This document shows positions 45,311-53,793 of a stretch of DNA of 64,000 nucleotides, one piece after another (position 1 is the stretch's first letter; the number at the start of each line of letters is the position of its first letter). Location of the stretch: assembly GCA_964429575.1 (NCBI GenBank), contig CAYSCX010000005.1:1-64000 (forward strand). The letters run 5' to 3'. A model generated the notes under the pieces. It worked only from the letters and a program-made list of their open reading frames with translations. It was not told where the DNA came from and did no database searches. Source of the stretch: CAYSCX01 sp964429575 (lineage in GTDB: Bacteria > Desulfobacterota > Binatia > Binatales > Binataceae). The position numbers were made by a program, and so were the translations under genes.

Positions 45311-46600
45311 ATGAAGTCACCTGGCAATTGGCTGCTTGGCCGGCGCGAATTTCTAAAGCGCAGCGCGCTCGCCAGCCTCGGATTGGGCCTGATGCACTTC
45401 GGCGCAACCGCCGCCGCCGCGCTCGGCGCCGCCGCTCCGCCGCGCGTCAATCGCTACGTGCCGCTCGGCAAAACCGGCATCAAGATGTCCGACATCTCGT
45501 TCGGCAGCGACAGCCTCCGCCTCGGTGCGGAGCAGGAAGACGTCGTCCGCTTCGCACTCGACAGCGGCATCAATTATTTCGATAGCGCCGAGGTCTACAC
45601 CGGCGGCGACGCCGAGACGACGCTCGGCAACGCGCTCAAGGGTTCGCGCGACAAGATCTATCTCACCTCCAAAGTTCTGTGCGCGCGGGGCGAGCGCAAG
45701 GAGCGCATGATGACTGCGCTCGAGGGCAGCCTTTCGCGCCTGCGCACCGATTACATCGACATCTATTTCAACCACGCCGTAAACGATGTCGAGCGCGTTC
45801 AAAATCCCGAGTGGCACGAGTTCGTCGATACCGCGAAGAAGCAAGGCAAGATTCGCTTCAGCGGAATGTCCGGCCACAGCGGACGTCTCGTCCAGTGCGT
45901 TAACTACGCGATCGATTCCGGCCGCTTCGACGTTCTGCTCTGCGCGCACAACTTCGGCCAGGACCCGACCTTCTCGCAACGATTCACCCGAAGTTTCGAC
46001 TTCGTTGCGATTCAGCCGCGCGAGCTTCCCGAGGCGCTCAAGCGCGCGCGCGCAAAAGGCGTCGGCGTGGTCGTGATGAAAACCCTGCGCGGCGCGCGCC
46101 TCAACGACATGCGTCCCTACGAGACCGGCGGCGCCAGCTTCCCGCAGGCCGCCTTCCGCTGGGTGCTCGCCGGCCCCTACGCCGACGCGCTCATCATTTC
46201 GATGCGCAACCAGGGCCAGATCGCCGAGTACCTCGGCGCGTCCGGCGCGACTTCCACTACCGCCGCCGACCTGCCGCTGCTCATGCAGTATGCGCGCATG
46301 AACGACTCGACCTACTGTCGTCCCGCCTGCAACATCTGCGAGAGCGCGTGTCCCGTCGACGTTCCGATCGCCGACGTGATGCGCACCCGAATGTATGCGC
46401 GCGACTACGGTGATCTGCGCCTCGCGCGCTCTGAGTATGCGCTGCTCGGCTCTGGCGCCGCCGCGTGCCTCACCTGCACGGCCAAGCCGTGCGCCGGTGC
46501 ATGCCCGCATGGAATTGCGACCGACCAACTCGCCGGCGCGACGCATCTCGCGCTCTTCGGCGACGGCCGCTCCGAAGCGGTCGGCTGGGCCGGAAGTTGA
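45311..46600 (+). CDS. Tat-exported aldo/keto reductase with C-terminal cysteine clusters
   Basis: This 429-residue protein starts with a twin-arginine signal (RREFLKRSALASLGLGL), so it should be exported folded. The aldo/keto reductase barrel follows with LGKTGIKMSDISFG, the catalytic tetrad region FDSAEVY ... LTSKV ... FNHAV. The last 120 residues carry CRPACNICESACP and CLTCTAKPCAGACP, a ferredoxin-like pattern able to bind 4Fe-4S clusters. Tat export fits cofactor loading in the cytoplasm. AAGGAG precedes the ATG. Electron transfer from the clusters to a nicotinamide or other site is inference. Confidence 0.85.
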   Translation: MKSPGNWLLGRREFLKRSALASLGLGLMHFGATAAAALGAAAPPRVNRYVPLGKTGIKMSDISFGSDSLRLGAEQEDVVRFALDSGINYFDSAEVYTGGDAETTLGNALKGSRDKIYLTSKVLCARGERKERMMTALEGSLSRLRTDYIDIYFNHAVNDVERVQNPEWHEFVDTAKKQGKIRFSGMSGHSGRLVQCVNYAIDSGRFDVLLCAHNFGQDPTFSQRFTRSFDFVAIQPRELPEALKRARAKGVGVVVMKTLRGARLNDMRPYETGGASFPQAAFRWVLAGPYADALIISMRNQGQIAEYLGASGATSTTAADLPLLMQYARMNDSTYCRPACNICESACPVDVPIADVMRTRMYARDYGDLRLARSEYALLGSGAAACLTCTAKPCAGACPHGIATDQLAGATHLALFGDGRSEAVGWAGS

Positions 46601-46628
46601 CCGGCGCCAGCTCTGGTCCTCTCTCCCC

Positions 46629-46652
46629 GTAGGGGCGCACGGCTGTGCGCCC
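46629..46652. repeat. Dispersed palindromic repeat, copy B
   Basis: Identical over 24 bases to 4092-4115, containing GGCGCACGGCTGTGCGCC. It lies 28 bp after the aldo/keto reductase stop and could act as a hairpin at the transcript end. No T-run follows, so it is not a standard intrinsic terminator. Confidence 0.7.
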
Positions 46653-46690
46653 TCTCTGCTTCACCTCTCGCTGGTTCCCCTTCCCTTTAG

Positions 46691-46761
46691 GGAAGGGGTC
46701 AGGGGTTAGGTAGCCTGCCCTGAGCGAAGCCGAACGGGGAAGGGGTCAGGGGTTAGGTAGC
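46691..46761. repeat. 24-bp direct repeat pair
   Basis: The 24 bases at 46691-46714, including GGTCAGGGGTTAGGTAGC, recur exactly at 46738-46761, 47 bp further on. The spacer contains CCTGAGCGAAGCCGAA, close to CCTGAGCGGAGTCGAA found in the hairpin repeat at 3444-3575. Only two units are present, and there is no spacer set, so it is not a CRISPR array. Confidence 0.7.
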
Positions 46762-46778
46762 GCCCTCCCCCCCACAAG

Positions 46779-46808
46779 AAGGCGGGCGATGTCTCCACCG
46801 CCCGCCTT
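46779..46808. terminator. Probable bidirectional terminator hairpin
   Basis: AAGGCGGGC at 46779-46787 pairs perfectly with GCCCGCCTT at 46800-46808 around a 12-base loop. It lies between the convergent aldo/keto reductase gene and the giant surface-protein gene, 27 bp from the latter's stop. T-runs after the stem are short (two), so termination would be partial or factor-assisted. Confidence 0.55.
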
Positions 46809-46835
46809 AGCATCTCATCGAATCAGATCAGCGTA

Positions 46836-49800
46836 TCAATGGACCACCAGGTTTCCGCCGCCCAGCAACTGCTCCACCGTCTTCGTCCCGTCCCACTTGC
46901 TCGCGAACCACAGCCCGCCGTATTTGTTCCAGACTGTGATTCCGATCAAGTCGGCGGCGCCCGGTTCGCCGTTGTCGTCCATCGTCACTTGCAACTTGGC
47001 ATTGCCATCCACCGTGCATGGCGCCAGCGAGTTCGTGATGTCAGTGATGTTCGCCTTCCCGTTGAACGTCGCCTTTCCGTACGTAGTGTTCACGGACAAT
47101 GACGTCATCGCATTGCCCTTGACCTGATAGACGTGCAGTCCGGCCGTCTGCGGGCAGGACATCGGCGGCAGCACGTCGCTGCGCACGATGGTGTTGATGT
47201 TGCCCTGCAGGTTCGTTCCCTGCTTGTTGAACTTCACGTTGAATCCGAAGTTGTTCTTTTTGCCGCTCGCTCCCGCGACTTGGCCCGCCGATGAACTCAG
47301 CAATAAGTAGCCGCCGCCGGTGATGAAGTTCGCGAGCGGCTTCGCCACCGTGATTACTGTGTCGTCATCGCTGCTGTTGCGCGTGTAGTAGTTGTTGACG
47401 ATGATTCCGACGTTAGGGTTGATCGCGTTGGCGGTTCCGAGGTTCGCATACCAAGTGCAGACAGCGGTTCCGACCAGCGGGTCCGCCAGATTCACGAGGC
47501 CTACGTTCGCTGAGCACAGCACCGCGTCGCTGTTCCCACGATCGACGAACTGGACGGTGGCGTTACGAATGTCACCGCCGTTCCCGTCCGAGCCCGGCAG
47601 GACCGCCGTGATGTCCTTGATCGTCGCGGCCAGCGTCACCTTCGCGGTGCTACAGGTCGTGCACGACGTCGACGCGTACAGCGCTCCCGTGTAGTACGCG
47701 AATGCGTCCTCCTTGGTGATCGTCAGCGGCGTTGTTGCAGGATCGACGTCAAAGTTTGGGTTGATTCCGGTAAACGTCGCCGTCACCGTGTGCGGGGCCG
47801 GAGGCGGGGCCGGTTTGAAATCGCCCGAGACGGGCACTAGCGGCGTGTCGATGAGCGGCACATCTGACAACGTTCCGCGAAGGATACTGCCGTCCACCAG
47901 TAGCACCACTGTGCCCATCACCGTGCCGTCCACGTCGAACGTCACGTGCGTCGCCGCCGGATCGGAGTCGAGGATCGTAGCCGGATCCAGCGTCGCCTCG
48001 AACGTCACCTTGTCGCTGTACTGCTGCGTCGACGGCGTGACCGTTACAATCTCGTCCACCGGCGCCTGATTCACGATCAGCTGTGCAGTGTCGCTACTCA
48101 GGTTGCAGTTGGCATCTCCGGCGAAGCTCGCTCCCACGCCGGTTGGGTAGGTCCCCGCCGCAATCGTCGGTCCCCCCAGCGAGACGCTCGCGAGCGCCGC
48201 CAGACCCGCGCCGTTAGTCGCGTCGGGGCCCTTGGACGTCCCATCGAGGGTGAAACTGACGCTCTTCGCACTGATGCACAGTGACGTGGATGAACTTAGC
48301 GTCGCGGACAGGTTTGCCGTCCCTCCGAAGGTTCCCGAGGCGTCCGCCGCCGTGAGCGACGTCGAAGCCTGAGTGACGGTTTGGCCGCCATCAAGCAGAT
48401 CCATGCTGCCATTGTAGTTCACACTGCCGCTATACACGGCCTTCACTTCATGCGCGGAGCCCGGAACAGTGAGCGTGTTCGTGGCGTATGACGCGCTGCC
48501 CGAGACCAACGCCACGTCATCGGCTACGAGGACGCTATCGATGAGGAAATCGACAGTCCCGCCGGGTGTTCCTGAGCCGGGTGCCGTCGCCGCAACGGTC
48601 GCCGTGAACGTCACGTTCACACCGAATATCGACGGATTGATATCTGACGTGGTGGTCGTACTCGTATCCGCCTTGGTGACCGTCAGCGCGCCGGTGCCAT
48701 CGTCGGCCGAGTGCACGCTGTTGACGGCGTAGCTCACGGTGATCGTCCGCGTCCCCGAGTTGACCGCGACCGGTTTCACCGTGGGCGGGACCGCCGTGCA
48801 TTGAGACACGCCGGGCGTCGCGGTGGAGGCAAGCGTGCATGGGCTGCCGGTTACAACGTCGGTGCCGTCGTTCGAGCTCACTGCGACGGTACCGCTCGGG
48901 AAGGACTGGACGCCGGCCACTTCGACGTCCTCCACTTTGACCGTGGTGGTTGCGGTCTGCCCGGTGACGAGCGATGCGTCATCGAAGGTCACCGTGGTCT
49001 CGGTGGCGCGGGTTGTGACCGTGAGATCTGCTGAGCCCGTATCTCCGAGGTGGATCGCCGTCTCGGTGAAGGTCGCCGTGATCGTGTGTAGGCTCGCCTC
49101 CGCGGGCGTTACGGTTGCGCTGCACTCGGAGCGCCCGGGCGTGACGGTCGCTACGAGCAGGCAGCTCGCCGCCGCAGTGAACACGTCGGTTCCCTTCGAT
49201 GACGCAAGACCGACCGTCCCGGTTGGGAACGATTTGGTGCCAGTCGAGGTGTCCTGGACCCGCACTGTCACAGTGCTCGGCTCCGCAACAACCACGCTCG
49301 TCGGACTCAGGATGACCGTGGTCTCCGTCACGCGCTTGTTGACTGTGTGCTCCACGCCCGCAGATGCCGGACTCGCGTTGAAGTTGCCGTCGCCGCCGTA
49401 GGTTGCCGTCAGCGTCTTGGGCGCGCCGGTGGTCGTTGAGGTAAGGCTGCAGCTTCCGGCTGCCACCGTGCCGATGCACGTGTCCGTACCGTCGCTAACT
49501 GTCACATTGCCGGTCGGCGTTCCGCTCCCCGGCGCGGTCACCGCCACCGTGTAGGTGACCGTGTACGCCTCGCCGATGACTGTCGGATCGGGCAGGTCGG
49601 AGGTGATGGTGGTAGTGGTGTCGGCCGGATTCACCGTGTGCGCCGTCGCGGGCGATGATGCCGGACTGGCGTTGTAGTTGCCGTCGCCGCCGTAGGTTGC
49701 GGTCAGCAACTTCGCGCCCGCCGTCGTCGAGGTCACCATGCAGGTGCCCACGGCAACTGCAGCGCTGCATCCGCTTCCGCCGGCCACGGTCACTGTGCCC

Positions 49801-52331
49801 GTCAGCGCGGCACCGAGGCTGCCCGGCGCGTTGACGCTCACACTCCAGTTTACTGCGTACGCCTCGCCGACTACCGTCGCGGGCGACAGGACATTCGTGA
49901 TGGTCGTCGTGGTGTCCGCCGGATTAACCGTATGCGCCGTCGCGGGCGCAGATGCCGGACTGGCGTTGTAGTTGCCGTCGCCGCCGTAAGTCGCGGTCAG
50001 CAATTTCGCGCCCGCCGTCGTCGAGGTCACCATGCAGGTGCCCACGGCAACTGCAGCGCTGCATCCGCTTCCGCCGGCCACGGTCACTGTGCCCGTCAGC
50101 GCGGCACCGAGGCTGCCCGGTGAGTTCACCGTCACGCTCCAGTTGACCGTGTAGGACTGCCCGACCACTGACGGATCCGGTGCATCGCCCGTGATAGCCG
50201 TCGTCGTGTTCGCCGGATTCACCGTCTCGTTCTGCGTCGCGAGAGTCAGAAGCGCCGCGCTGTCAGCCGCCGTTACGACGTGCGTGCTCGCGCTGGCGGG
50301 CCTGAAGCGGAAGCTCGCGCTGTTTCCGGTTGTTAAAATGCTGACGCTCGAGATCGGCGCGCCCGCGCAGGTCGTATCCGCCGATGTGAAGAACTGGTCG
50401 CCAGCCTTGTCTGAGGTCAGGTTGATCGTCTTGTTGGTCGTGGGGTTGGTCGCGACGCTGCTTGCGTTCTGCGTCTGAACCGTGAGCGGTGTGGAGCACT
50501 GGCCCGTCACGAGCGACGTCCCACCGGTGAAAGCGGCGCTGGTGAATGCGAGCTTGGTCGGGCCCGTCGCGCAGGCCGTCACGACCAGCGAGCCCGCGCC
50601 GTCCGCGAAATCGTTGGTGGTTCCAGCGTCGCTTCTCGTTCCGCGCACTGTGAACGCTGTCGTCGCGCCGGGAGTCGTGGGACACGTCGTGGTCAAAGTG
50701 AGAGTCGACGTTTTCGTGATACTTGGCTGACTCGCTGGAAAGAGAATCGGGTTCGTCGAGAATGAACTGCCGGCGCCCGCCGGCAAGGCAGTCGTTATGC
50801 TCAGAGTCGCGCTGATGGCGTCGTTACCTGTGCCGCGAGTCACCGAGACGGTGTACGAGGCGGAGTTTCCCGCCGTGACCGGATTCGGCGACTGAGCGCC
50901 GACCGACACGGTCTGGACTTTCGGCGTGTCCGTGAACGTGCGCTGCGCTGACCAGCCGCTCTCCGCCCCGCTCGCCGTCACCATGAATCGCACGTCCGGG
51001 TTGAAGCCGACGTCGTGCTCCACCGACCAGATTCCCGAACCGCTTGCGGTCACACTCAGATCCGTATCCGGAGAGCCGTCGGACTCCTGAATCAAGATGT
51101 CCACCGTCTCGCCCGGCTTCCAGCCGGTGCCGACAATCGTCGCGATCGTGTTGGGCGCGTAATCGTCCGCATCGCTCGTGATGGTCGGATAGGAGAACGC
51201 CTCGGAAATGCCGAGCGCCACGTTGCTACTGTCGGCGCCGCCGCTCGCGAGCAACAGCCCGCTCAGCGCCGAGAACAGCGGATTGGTCGCGAAGAATCCG
51301 CGCGGCGAACTCATCGACCCAAGATTCTGGAACACCCCCGCAAACGGGCTGAACAATTCGGCCGAATCGATCGCCGTGCCGCCGCTGGTGCCGCCCGCAA
51401 CCAGTACGCTCCAGTTGCTCGGCAGCGTCACGCCCGCATGGTGGCTGCGCGCGGCCGCAAGCGTCGATGGAACTGTGCTGAAGGTCTGCGCAGTTGGATT
51501 GTAAATTTCTGCCGTATCCAGATCGGCGCCCGCGCTGTCGCTGCCTCCGATGATGATCACGGAGCCGTCGATCAGCGGCGCCGCCGACGCATTGCTGCGC
51601 GCGGTCGCGAGGCTCCCGACCGTGGTGACCGTGCCGTCCGCAGGATTGAAAACTTCCGCCGACGCGAGCGCATTGGTCCCGTCGCTTCCGCCCGCGATCA
51701 GAACCGTCTTGTCGCCGAGCACCGTCGCGGTGTGGTCCTTGCGCGCGCCGCCGAGTCCCGGCGCAATCGCGAAAAAGGCGTTGGTGGTCGGATCGAAAAT
51801 TTCCAGACTGGCAACCGGCGCGCTTGCATCCGCGCCTCCCGCGATCAGCACGCGGCCGTCGCTCAGCACCGTCGCGGTGTGGCCGACGCGCAACGTTTGC
51901 ATCGACGCGATCGCGGTGAAGGTCTGCGTCTCAGGGTCGAACAGTTGAGCCGCCGCGACCGGCGCGCCCGAGCTATCGACGCCGCCCGTGATCAGGACGG
52001 CGCCGTTCCCGAGCAGTGTCGCAGTGTGCGATGAGACCGGGGTGGGGAGCGCGTCGGCTACGTCGGTGTAGGCGTCAGTCGCGGGGTCGTAGAGTTCTGC
52101 GGTGGCAATCGGCGCGCCGGATGAGTCCGTCCCGCCGATCACGACCGCTTTGCCGTTCAGTAGAAGTGTAGCGCTGTGATGCGAACGCGCATGATTCAGC
52201 GTTCCGCGCGCCGTCCAAGTTCCCGGATCCGCCGAGGCGCTTCGAAATGAAACGAAGGCGGCTAGAAGTGCAGCTAGTAGTGCGAGCGTTCCAATTCTGA
52301 CAACACGCTTCGACAGCTCGTGTCCTGTCAC
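46836..52331 (-). CDS. Giant secreted protein with Kelch-type repeats and Ig-like repeats
   Basis: This protein of about 1831 residues has a signal sequence (hydrophobic stretch at about 14-30, then SASAD). Residues 35-370 hold about six Kelch/galactose-oxidase-like repeats with VLIAGGxD and AELYDPxT patterns, predicting a beta-propeller. Most of the rest is Ig-like repeats, many of the form TLTATYGGDGNYNASPAS. The C-terminal part starts with NFITGGGYLLLSS and resembles a small beta domain seen at the ends of other secreted Ig proteins. No LPxTG, PEP-CTERM or autotransporter domain is evident, so its export beyond Sec is unknown. A role in adhesion or the cell envelope is inference. The start may be GTG 52331 or TTG 52334. 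Confidence 0.85.
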   Translation of the reverse strand: MTGHELSKRVVRIGTLALLAALLAAFVSFRSASADPGTWTARGTLNHARSHHSATLLLNGKAVVIGGTDSSGAPIATAELYDPATDAYTDVADALPTPVSSHTATLLGNGAVLITGGVDSSGAPVAAAQLFDPETQTFTAIASMQTLRVGHTATVLSDGRVLIAGGADASAPVASLEIFDPTTNAFFAIAPGLGGARKDHTATVLGDKTVLIAGGSDGTNALASAEVFNPADGTVTTVGSLATARSNASAAPLIDGSVIIIGGSDSAGADLDTAEIYNPTAQTFSTVPSTLAAARSHHAGVTLPSNWSVLVAGGTSGGTAIDSAELFSPFAGVFQNLGSMSSPRGFFATNPLFSALSGLLLASGGADSSNVALGISEAFSYPTITSDADDYAPNTIATIVGTGWKPGETVDILIQESDGSPDTDLSVTASGSGIWSVEHDVGFNPDVRFMVTASGAESGWSAQRTFTDTPKVQTVSVGAQSPNPVTAGNSASYTVSVTRGTGNDAISATLSITTALPAGAGSSFSTNPILFPASQPSITKTSTLTLTTTCPTTPGATTAFTVRGTRSDAGTTNDFADGAGSLVVTACATGPTKLAFTSAAFTGGTSLVTGQCSTPLTVQTQNASSVATNPTTNKTINLTSDKAGDQFFTSADTTCAGAPISSVSILTTGNSASFRFRPASASTHVVTAADSAALLTLATQNETVNPANTTTAITGDAPDPSVVGQSYTVNWSVTVNSPGSLGAALTGTVTVAGGSGCSAAVAVGTCMVTSTTAGAKLLTATYGGDGNYNASPASAPATAHTVNPADTTTTITNVLSPATVVGEAYAVNWSVSVNAPGSLGAALTGTVTVAGGSGCSAAVAVGTCMVTSTTAGAKLLTATYGGDGNYNASPASSPATAHTVNPADTTTTITSDLPDPTVIGEAYTVTYTVAVTAPGSGTPTGNVTVSDGTDTCIGTVAAGSCSLTSTTTGAPKTLTATYGGDGNFNASPASAGVEHTVNKRVTETTVILSPTSVVVAEPSTVTVRVQDTSTGTKSFPTGTVGLASSKGTDVFTAAASCLLVATVTPGRSECSATVTPAEASLHTITATFTETAIHLGDTGSADLTVTTRATETTVTFDDASLVTGQTATTTVKVEDVEVAGVQSFPSGTVAVSSNDGTDVVTGSPCTLASTATPGVSQCTAVPPTVKPVAVNSGTRTITVSYAVNSVHSADDGTGALTVTKADTSTTTTSDINPSIFGVNVTFTATVAATAPGSGTPGGTVDFLIDSVLVADDVALVSGSASYATNTLTVPGSAHEVKAVYSGSVNYNGSMDLLDGGQTVTQASTSLTAADASGTFGGTANLSATLSSSTSLCISAKSVSFTLDGTSKGPDATNGAGLAALASVSLGGPTIAAGTYPTGVGASFAGDANCNLSSDTAQLIVNQAPVDEIVTVTPSTQQYSDKVTFEATLDPATILDSDPAATHVTFDVDGTVMGTVVLLVDGSILRGTLSDVPLIDTPLVPVSGDFKPAPPPAPHTVTATFTGINPNFDVDPATTPLTITKEDAFAYYTGALYASTSCTTCSTAKVTLAATIKDITAVLPGSDGNGGDIRNATVQFVDRGNSDAVLCSANVGLVNLADPLVGTAVCTWYANLGTANAINPNVGIIVNNYYTRNSSDDDTVITVAKPLANFITGGGYLLLSSSAGQVAGASGKKNNFGFNVKFNKQGTNLQGNINTIVRSDVLPPMSCPQTAGLHVYQVKGNAMTSLSVNTTYGKATFNGKANITDITNSLAPCTVDGNAKLQVTMDDNGEPGAADLIGITVWNKYGGLWFASKWDGTKTVEQLLGGGNLVVH
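49627..50214 (-). repeat. Tandem 294-bp repeat inside the giant gene
   Basis: Units 49627-49920 and 49921-50214 are nearly identical over at least 170 bp (49657-49826 against 49951-50120), with offset exactly 294 bp (98 codons). Each encodes one Ig-like domain with CSAAVAVGTCMVTSTTAG. A third, weaker relative lies at about 49330-49620. High DNA identity shows recent duplication of one domain and makes repeat-number change by slippage or recombination likely. Confidence 0.85.
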
Positions 52332-52602
52332 CAAAATAGTGTCCCTCGCCCGGTCAGCGCTTTCGCACTGAAATCGGCATCTCGTCGGTCAAAACTGAGC
52401 GCGAGTCACTTTTAGTGTGTTTTGCTGCCTAACGCAAGGTAGAATTTTCCGCTGGATACTACATTTTTGACGAATAACTATACACTTTGACGACTCATGT
52501 ATTGGCGTCATACCAACTGAGAACGCTGTCTCACTCACCAATCCGACGTAGGGCAGACTAGAATAAGCTATATGTAGGAATAGCTGAACAGATAGACAGG
52601 GC
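52332..52602. promoter_or_regulatory. A/T-richer spacer upstream of the giant gene
   Basis: This spacer is clearly richer in A and T than its surroundings and separates two minus-strand genes. It holds two TTTGACG copies about 20 bp apart (near 52467 and 52487) and TATACA between them. It probably contains the promoter of the giant gene and may carry regulator sites, but I cannot assign a specific -35/-10 pair on the minus strand. Confidence 0.4.
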
Positions 52603-53778
52603 TCAGGACGCCGCCTCCAGCGGCTCCACCGCGCTCTTTCGTCGTCCAAACGCCCGCTCGGTGAGATTGTTGACCAGCTTTTCGAGCTGGATCGATCCCA
52701 GCGTGATGATCGCGATAAACACCGCGGCGATGAGCGTGAACTCGGGCATCGTCAGGAACCGCAGCCGGATGCCGAGATAGATGACGTACGGCTGATGCAC
52801 CAGGAATAGCCCGTACGAGTAGATGCCGACGTGATCGACAACCGCCGCCGTTCGCGGCAGGAAATCGATTCCGCGCGCGACGTGCGCCATCAGCAAGAAA
52901 AGCCCGGTGCCGGTCAGCGCGTCGGTCAGCGTGTACTCGATGAGCGATCCGTAGGTGTGCAGGCCCCAGGCGTAGATCGCGAGTCCCGCCACGACCGATC
53001 CGCGGCCGAACAGCCACGACTCCAGTGCGCGGCGGTCCTGACGGAGCCACTGCCCGAGCACCATCCCGAATGCGAACTCCCACAGCCGGCATCCGAAGAA
53101 CGCGCCCTGCACGAAGTCGCCGCTCACCGGCCACACATTGAGCAGGATGTAGCGGCTCACCACCGTCTCGATGCCGCAGATCACCAGGAACCATCCCACC
53201 CCGAACCGCTGAAGCATCCGGAACAGAATCGGAAATACGATGTAGAGCTGCAGGATGAGCGTGAAGTACCACCACGCCGGATTCGCGTAATAGAAGATCA
53301 TGTACGCCGGCCACACGCGTTCGCCGAAAAAACTCAGGATGAATCGGTAGTCGATCGGCTCGCTTCGCTGGACGAACGGCGACACCAGGTAGAGAACGTG
53401 CGCCGCCCAGTACATTGGATAAAGGCGCAGCACCCGCGAGCGGTACCACGTGCCCCATCCGTCGGGCGGGTTGCCTGTCTTGGCGAGCGAGTAGGTCAGC
53501 CCTATCCCGCTCAGCACCAGGAACACGCCAACCGCGTGAAAGCCGAGTCCTTCGAGGCCCACCCACAGCGTCTCGATGACGAACTGAAACGTCTGCCACG
53601 CCGAGGTCGGTGTGTATTCGGCGAAGAACCTCGCGAAGTAATTCTTTCCGATTGGCGACGGAAAGCGTCCGTTCGCCCACGTGTTGAAGAAATGAAAGTA
53701 AACGATCCAGAGGATCGAGATGCCCTTCATGCCGTCGAGCCAGCGAAGTCGTGCGGCGGTGGCTGCGGCGGCAGGCAC
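52603..53778 (-). CDS. Acyltransferase-3 family membrane protein
   Basis: This 391-residue protein has about ten membrane spans and the acyltransferase-3 pattern: RLRWLDGMKGISILWIVYFHFFN at the start with the conserved His, then GVFLVLSGIGLTYS and YRSRVLRLYPMYW. Members O-acylate sugars, peptidoglycan or lipids at the outer face of the membrane. The target here is unknown. It lies upstream of the giant secreted protein gene on the same strand, with a 270-bp spacer, so it may modify envelope glycans but is not clearly co-transcribed with it. Confidence 0.9.
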   Translation of the reverse strand: MPAAAATAARLRWLDGMKGISILWIVYFHFFNTWANGRFPSPIGKNYFARFFAEYTPTSAWQTFQFVIETLWVGLEGLGFHAVGVFLVLSGIGLTYSLAKTGNPPDGWGTWYRSRVLRLYPMYWAAHVLYLVSPFVQRSEPIDYRFILSFFGERVWPAYMIFYYANPAWWYFTLILQLYIVFPILFRMLQRFGVGWFLVICGIETVVSRYILLNVWPVSGDFVQGAFFGCRLWEFAFGMVLGQWLRQDRRALESWLFGRGSVVAGLAIYAWGLHTYGSLIEYTLTDALTGTGLFLLMAHVARGIDFLPRTAAVVDHVGIYSYGLFLVHQPYVIYLGIRLRFLTMPEFTLIAAVFIAIITLGSIQLEKLVNNLTERAFGRRKSAVEPLEAAS

Positions 53779-53793
53779 TTGGTGGGCGGAATC

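Noticed and set aside
45353..46546. Minus-strand frame of 397 codons opposite the aldo/keto reductase
   Set aside because: Antisense to a well-supported gene, rich in Ala, Arg and Glu, with no recognisable motif.
46691..46761. Possible CRISPR-like repeat
   Set aside because: Only two repeat units with one 23-bp spacer, in a spacer filled with other repeat motifs, and no cas gene in the window.
51015..52034. Plus-strand frame of 339 codons opposite the giant gene
   Set aside because: Arg-rich antisense shadow of the Kelch repeats.
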